5,199 nt of DNA from an uncultured Bacteroidales bacterium. Its GTDB lineage: Bacteria > Bacteroidota > Bacteroidia > Bacteroidales > UBA4417. Where the stretch lies: positions 1 through 5,199 of the forward strand of contig CAIXAQ010000785.1 of NCBI GenBank assembly GCA_903917425.1, in the 5' to 3' direction. Below the pieces are notes generated by a model, which worked only from the letters and a program-made list of their open reading frames with translations, was not told where the DNA came from and ran no database searches. Positions 4,079-5,199 of the stretch are shown piece by piece. The position numbers were made by a program, and so were the translations under genes. Numbering within the stretch: position 1 is the stretch's first letter; every line of letters begins with the position of its first letter.

Positions 4079-4837
4079 ATGAGAAACCGGATTTATAACT
4101 TCATAACAATTCTGGCATTTGCAGTACTTTATTTTCATACTGCAATAATGGTACTTATTATTCTGCCGTTTGCCTATCTCCGGTTCAGAAAAATTGTAAA
4201 ATACCTTATACGCTTATGGGCCAAATCGGTATTTTGGATTTTAGGAAAAAGATTAAGAATTTATGGTATTGAAAATTATTCCAAAAACAAGAGATATATT
4301 ATCGTTTCGAATCATGCAAGTTTATTCGATATCATGGCCATTATGTCGTTTTACCCTGACGTAGCCTGGTTTGGCCATGAGCGCCTATTAAAAGTGCCTG
4401 TTTTCAACCAGATTCTGAAAATAATGGACTATATGCCTATGAAGGAGCCTACATTTAAGAATACCAAACGAATGCTGGAAGAGATCATCAGGAAATCACA
4501 ACATAAAACTATTGCGATATTTCCGGAAGGTACAAGAACACTTAACGGAAGCATGAATAGCTTTTTCAGAGGTTTTATTTATATTTTGAGGGCTTCGGAT
4601 GCTTACATACTACCTGTTACGCTCAATGGTTTCTATTCTTTAAAACCTAAAAACAGGTTTCACATCGACTTCAGAGCTAAAATCAGCGTTGTTATTAATA
4701 ACCCCATAAGTTCCGCCGATCTGAAAATAAAGACCGACGACGAGATCATAACGGAAATAAAAAAAGCCCTAAAATCAGGAAGTTTTAGTCCTGTGTGTTT
4801 AAAGAATCACAAAATATCGATCAATGGAGAAAATTGA
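4079..4837 (+). CDS. plsC: 1-acyl-sn-glycerol-3-phosphate acyltransferase (PlsC family)
   Basis: A 252-aa membrane-associated acyltransferase expected to acylate lysophosphatidic acid at sn-2 to give phosphatidic acid, the precursor of phospholipids. An N-terminal hydrophobic segment (about 9-33) anchors it. The family's blocks follow in order: the catalytic H-x4-D in SNHASLFDIM (77-86; His79, Asp84), a block II region around WFGHERLLKVPVF to MDYMPMKEP (97-124), the glycerophosphate-binding FPEGTRT (148-154), FFRGF (162-166), and the block IV LPVTLNG (178-184). Block II ends in PMK, not the common ID/DR, a mild divergence. Length is typical. The ATG at 4079 follows an A/T-rich leader; TATCTTG at 4056-4062 resembles a shortened -7 element. 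Its 3' end overlaps the lipid kinase start by 14 bases, indicating an operon. Members of this superfamily also acylate ornithine lipids or lipid A precursors, so the exact acceptor is inferred. Confidence 0.88.
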   Translation: MRNRIYNFITILAFAVLYFHTAIMVLIILPFAYLRFRKIVKYLIRLWAKSVFWILGKRLRIYGIENYSKNKRYIIVSNHASLFDIMAIMSFYPDVAWFGHERLLKVPVFNQILKIMDYMPMKEPTFKNTKRMLEEIIRKSQHKTIAIFPEGTRTLNGSMNSFFRGFIYILRASDAYILPVTLNGFYSLKPKNRFHIDFRAKISVVINNPISSADLKIKTDDEIITEIKKALKSGSFSPVCLKNHKISINGEN

Positions 4838-5199
4838 AAATAAGGAATGGGTATTTATTATCAATCCATCTGCCGGCAATGGGCATGCAAAATTATTGAA
4901 GCCCGGAATAGAGGCAATGATTCATAAATATGCTGTAAATGCGGTAGTTGTATTTTCAGAAAAACCTGGTCATGCTGCCGAATTAGCCAGGCATTATGCT
5001 GCCAATGGTTCGAAATACATTATTGGTGTTGGCGGTGACGGAACGTTTAATGAAATTGCTTCAGCACTTTTGCATGAAAAAGGGATAACCTTAGGTATAG
5101 TCCCAGCCGGTACAGGCAACGATTTCATACAAATTTTAGGCTTTCCCGATCATTTTGAAGAAAAAGATTGGGGAGTTTTATTCGAAAAAAGAACTATTG
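4824..5199 (+). CDS. Diacylglycerol kinase-type (DAGK_cat/YegS-like) lipid kinase, 3' end outside the window
   Basis: The first 125 codons of a lipid kinase of the DAGK catalytic family, which transfers phosphate from ATP to diacylglycerol or a related lipid. FIINPSAGNG (11-20) is the N-terminal strand and glycine-rich loop of the family. VGGDGTFNEIA (69-79) is the nucleotide-binding GGDGT motif. GIVPAGTGNDF (91-101) is the P-x-GT-x-ND-F motif. All key residues are present. The start ATG (4824) lies inside the acyltransferase gene in another frame, a 14-base overlap that suggests translational coupling; the leader (AAATATCGATCA) has no Shine-Dalgarno. Full members are around 300 aa, so more than half is missing beyond the window edge. 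Whether the substrate is diacylglycerol, phosphatidylglycerol, sphingosine or another lipid cannot be told from this part, but the acyltransferase neighbour favours glycerolipid metabolism. Confidence 0.92.
   Translation, partial: MEKIENKEWVFIINPSAGNGHAKLLKPGIEAMIHKYAVNAVVVFSEKPGHAAELARHYAANGSKYIIGVGGDGTFNEIASALLHEKGITLGIVPAGTGNDFIQILGFPDHFEEKDWGVLFEKRTI

Overview
The window looks like an ordinary chromosomal stretch of a member of the Bacteroidota. Three things suggest this. Start codons are preceded by A/T-rich leaders without Shine-Dalgarno sequences. Several matches to the Bacteroidota -7 promoter element TAnnTTTG lie upstream of genes. The protein types (a divergent uridine-kinase-like P-loop protein, an MgtC/SapB-DUF4010 membrane protein, a PlsC acyltransferase followed by a diacylglycerol-kinase-type lipid kinase) are common in that phylum. 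Base composition is moderately AT-rich. Genus and species cannot be read from this sequence.

Layout. Positions 1-35 may hold the first codons of a minus-strand gene leaving the window. A divergent intergenic region (36-238) separates it from a plus-strand uridine-kinase-family gene (239-877). A low-complexity spacer with two short-period degenerate repeats follows (878-1160), then a tRNA-Gly(CCC) gene with its own -7 element and an intrinsic terminator (1161-1294). A minus-strand MgtC/SapB-DUF4010 membrane protein occupies 1527-2816. A 675-base gene-free stretch (2817-3491) contains many short inverted repeats and one -7-like element, but no convincing protein gene. A small minus-strand membrane methyltransferase of the isoprenylcysteine carboxyl methyltransferase (ICMT)-like type lies at 3492-3929. 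Divergent from it is a plus-strand pair: a PlsC-type 1-acylglycerol-3-phosphate acyltransferase (4079-4837), overlapping by 14 bases the start of a DAGK-type lipid kinase (4824 to the window end, truncated).

The only clear functional unit is the acyltransferase/lipid-kinase pair. PlsC enzymes make phosphatidic acid from lysophosphatidic acid, and kinases of the DAGK family can make it from diacylglycerol, so translational coupling of the two fits membrane phospholipid synthesis or salvage. The other genes appear to be independent transcription units.

I found no mobile element, CRISPR array, toxin-antitoxin pair, phage gene or defence system. The observations most worth a second look are non-coding: the structured gene-free stretch 2817-3491, the phased repeats at 884-1004, and the inverted repeat bracketing the tRNA promoter. 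Among the proteins, the uridine-kinase-like one has a cysteine at the P-loop position that normally carries Ser/Thr.
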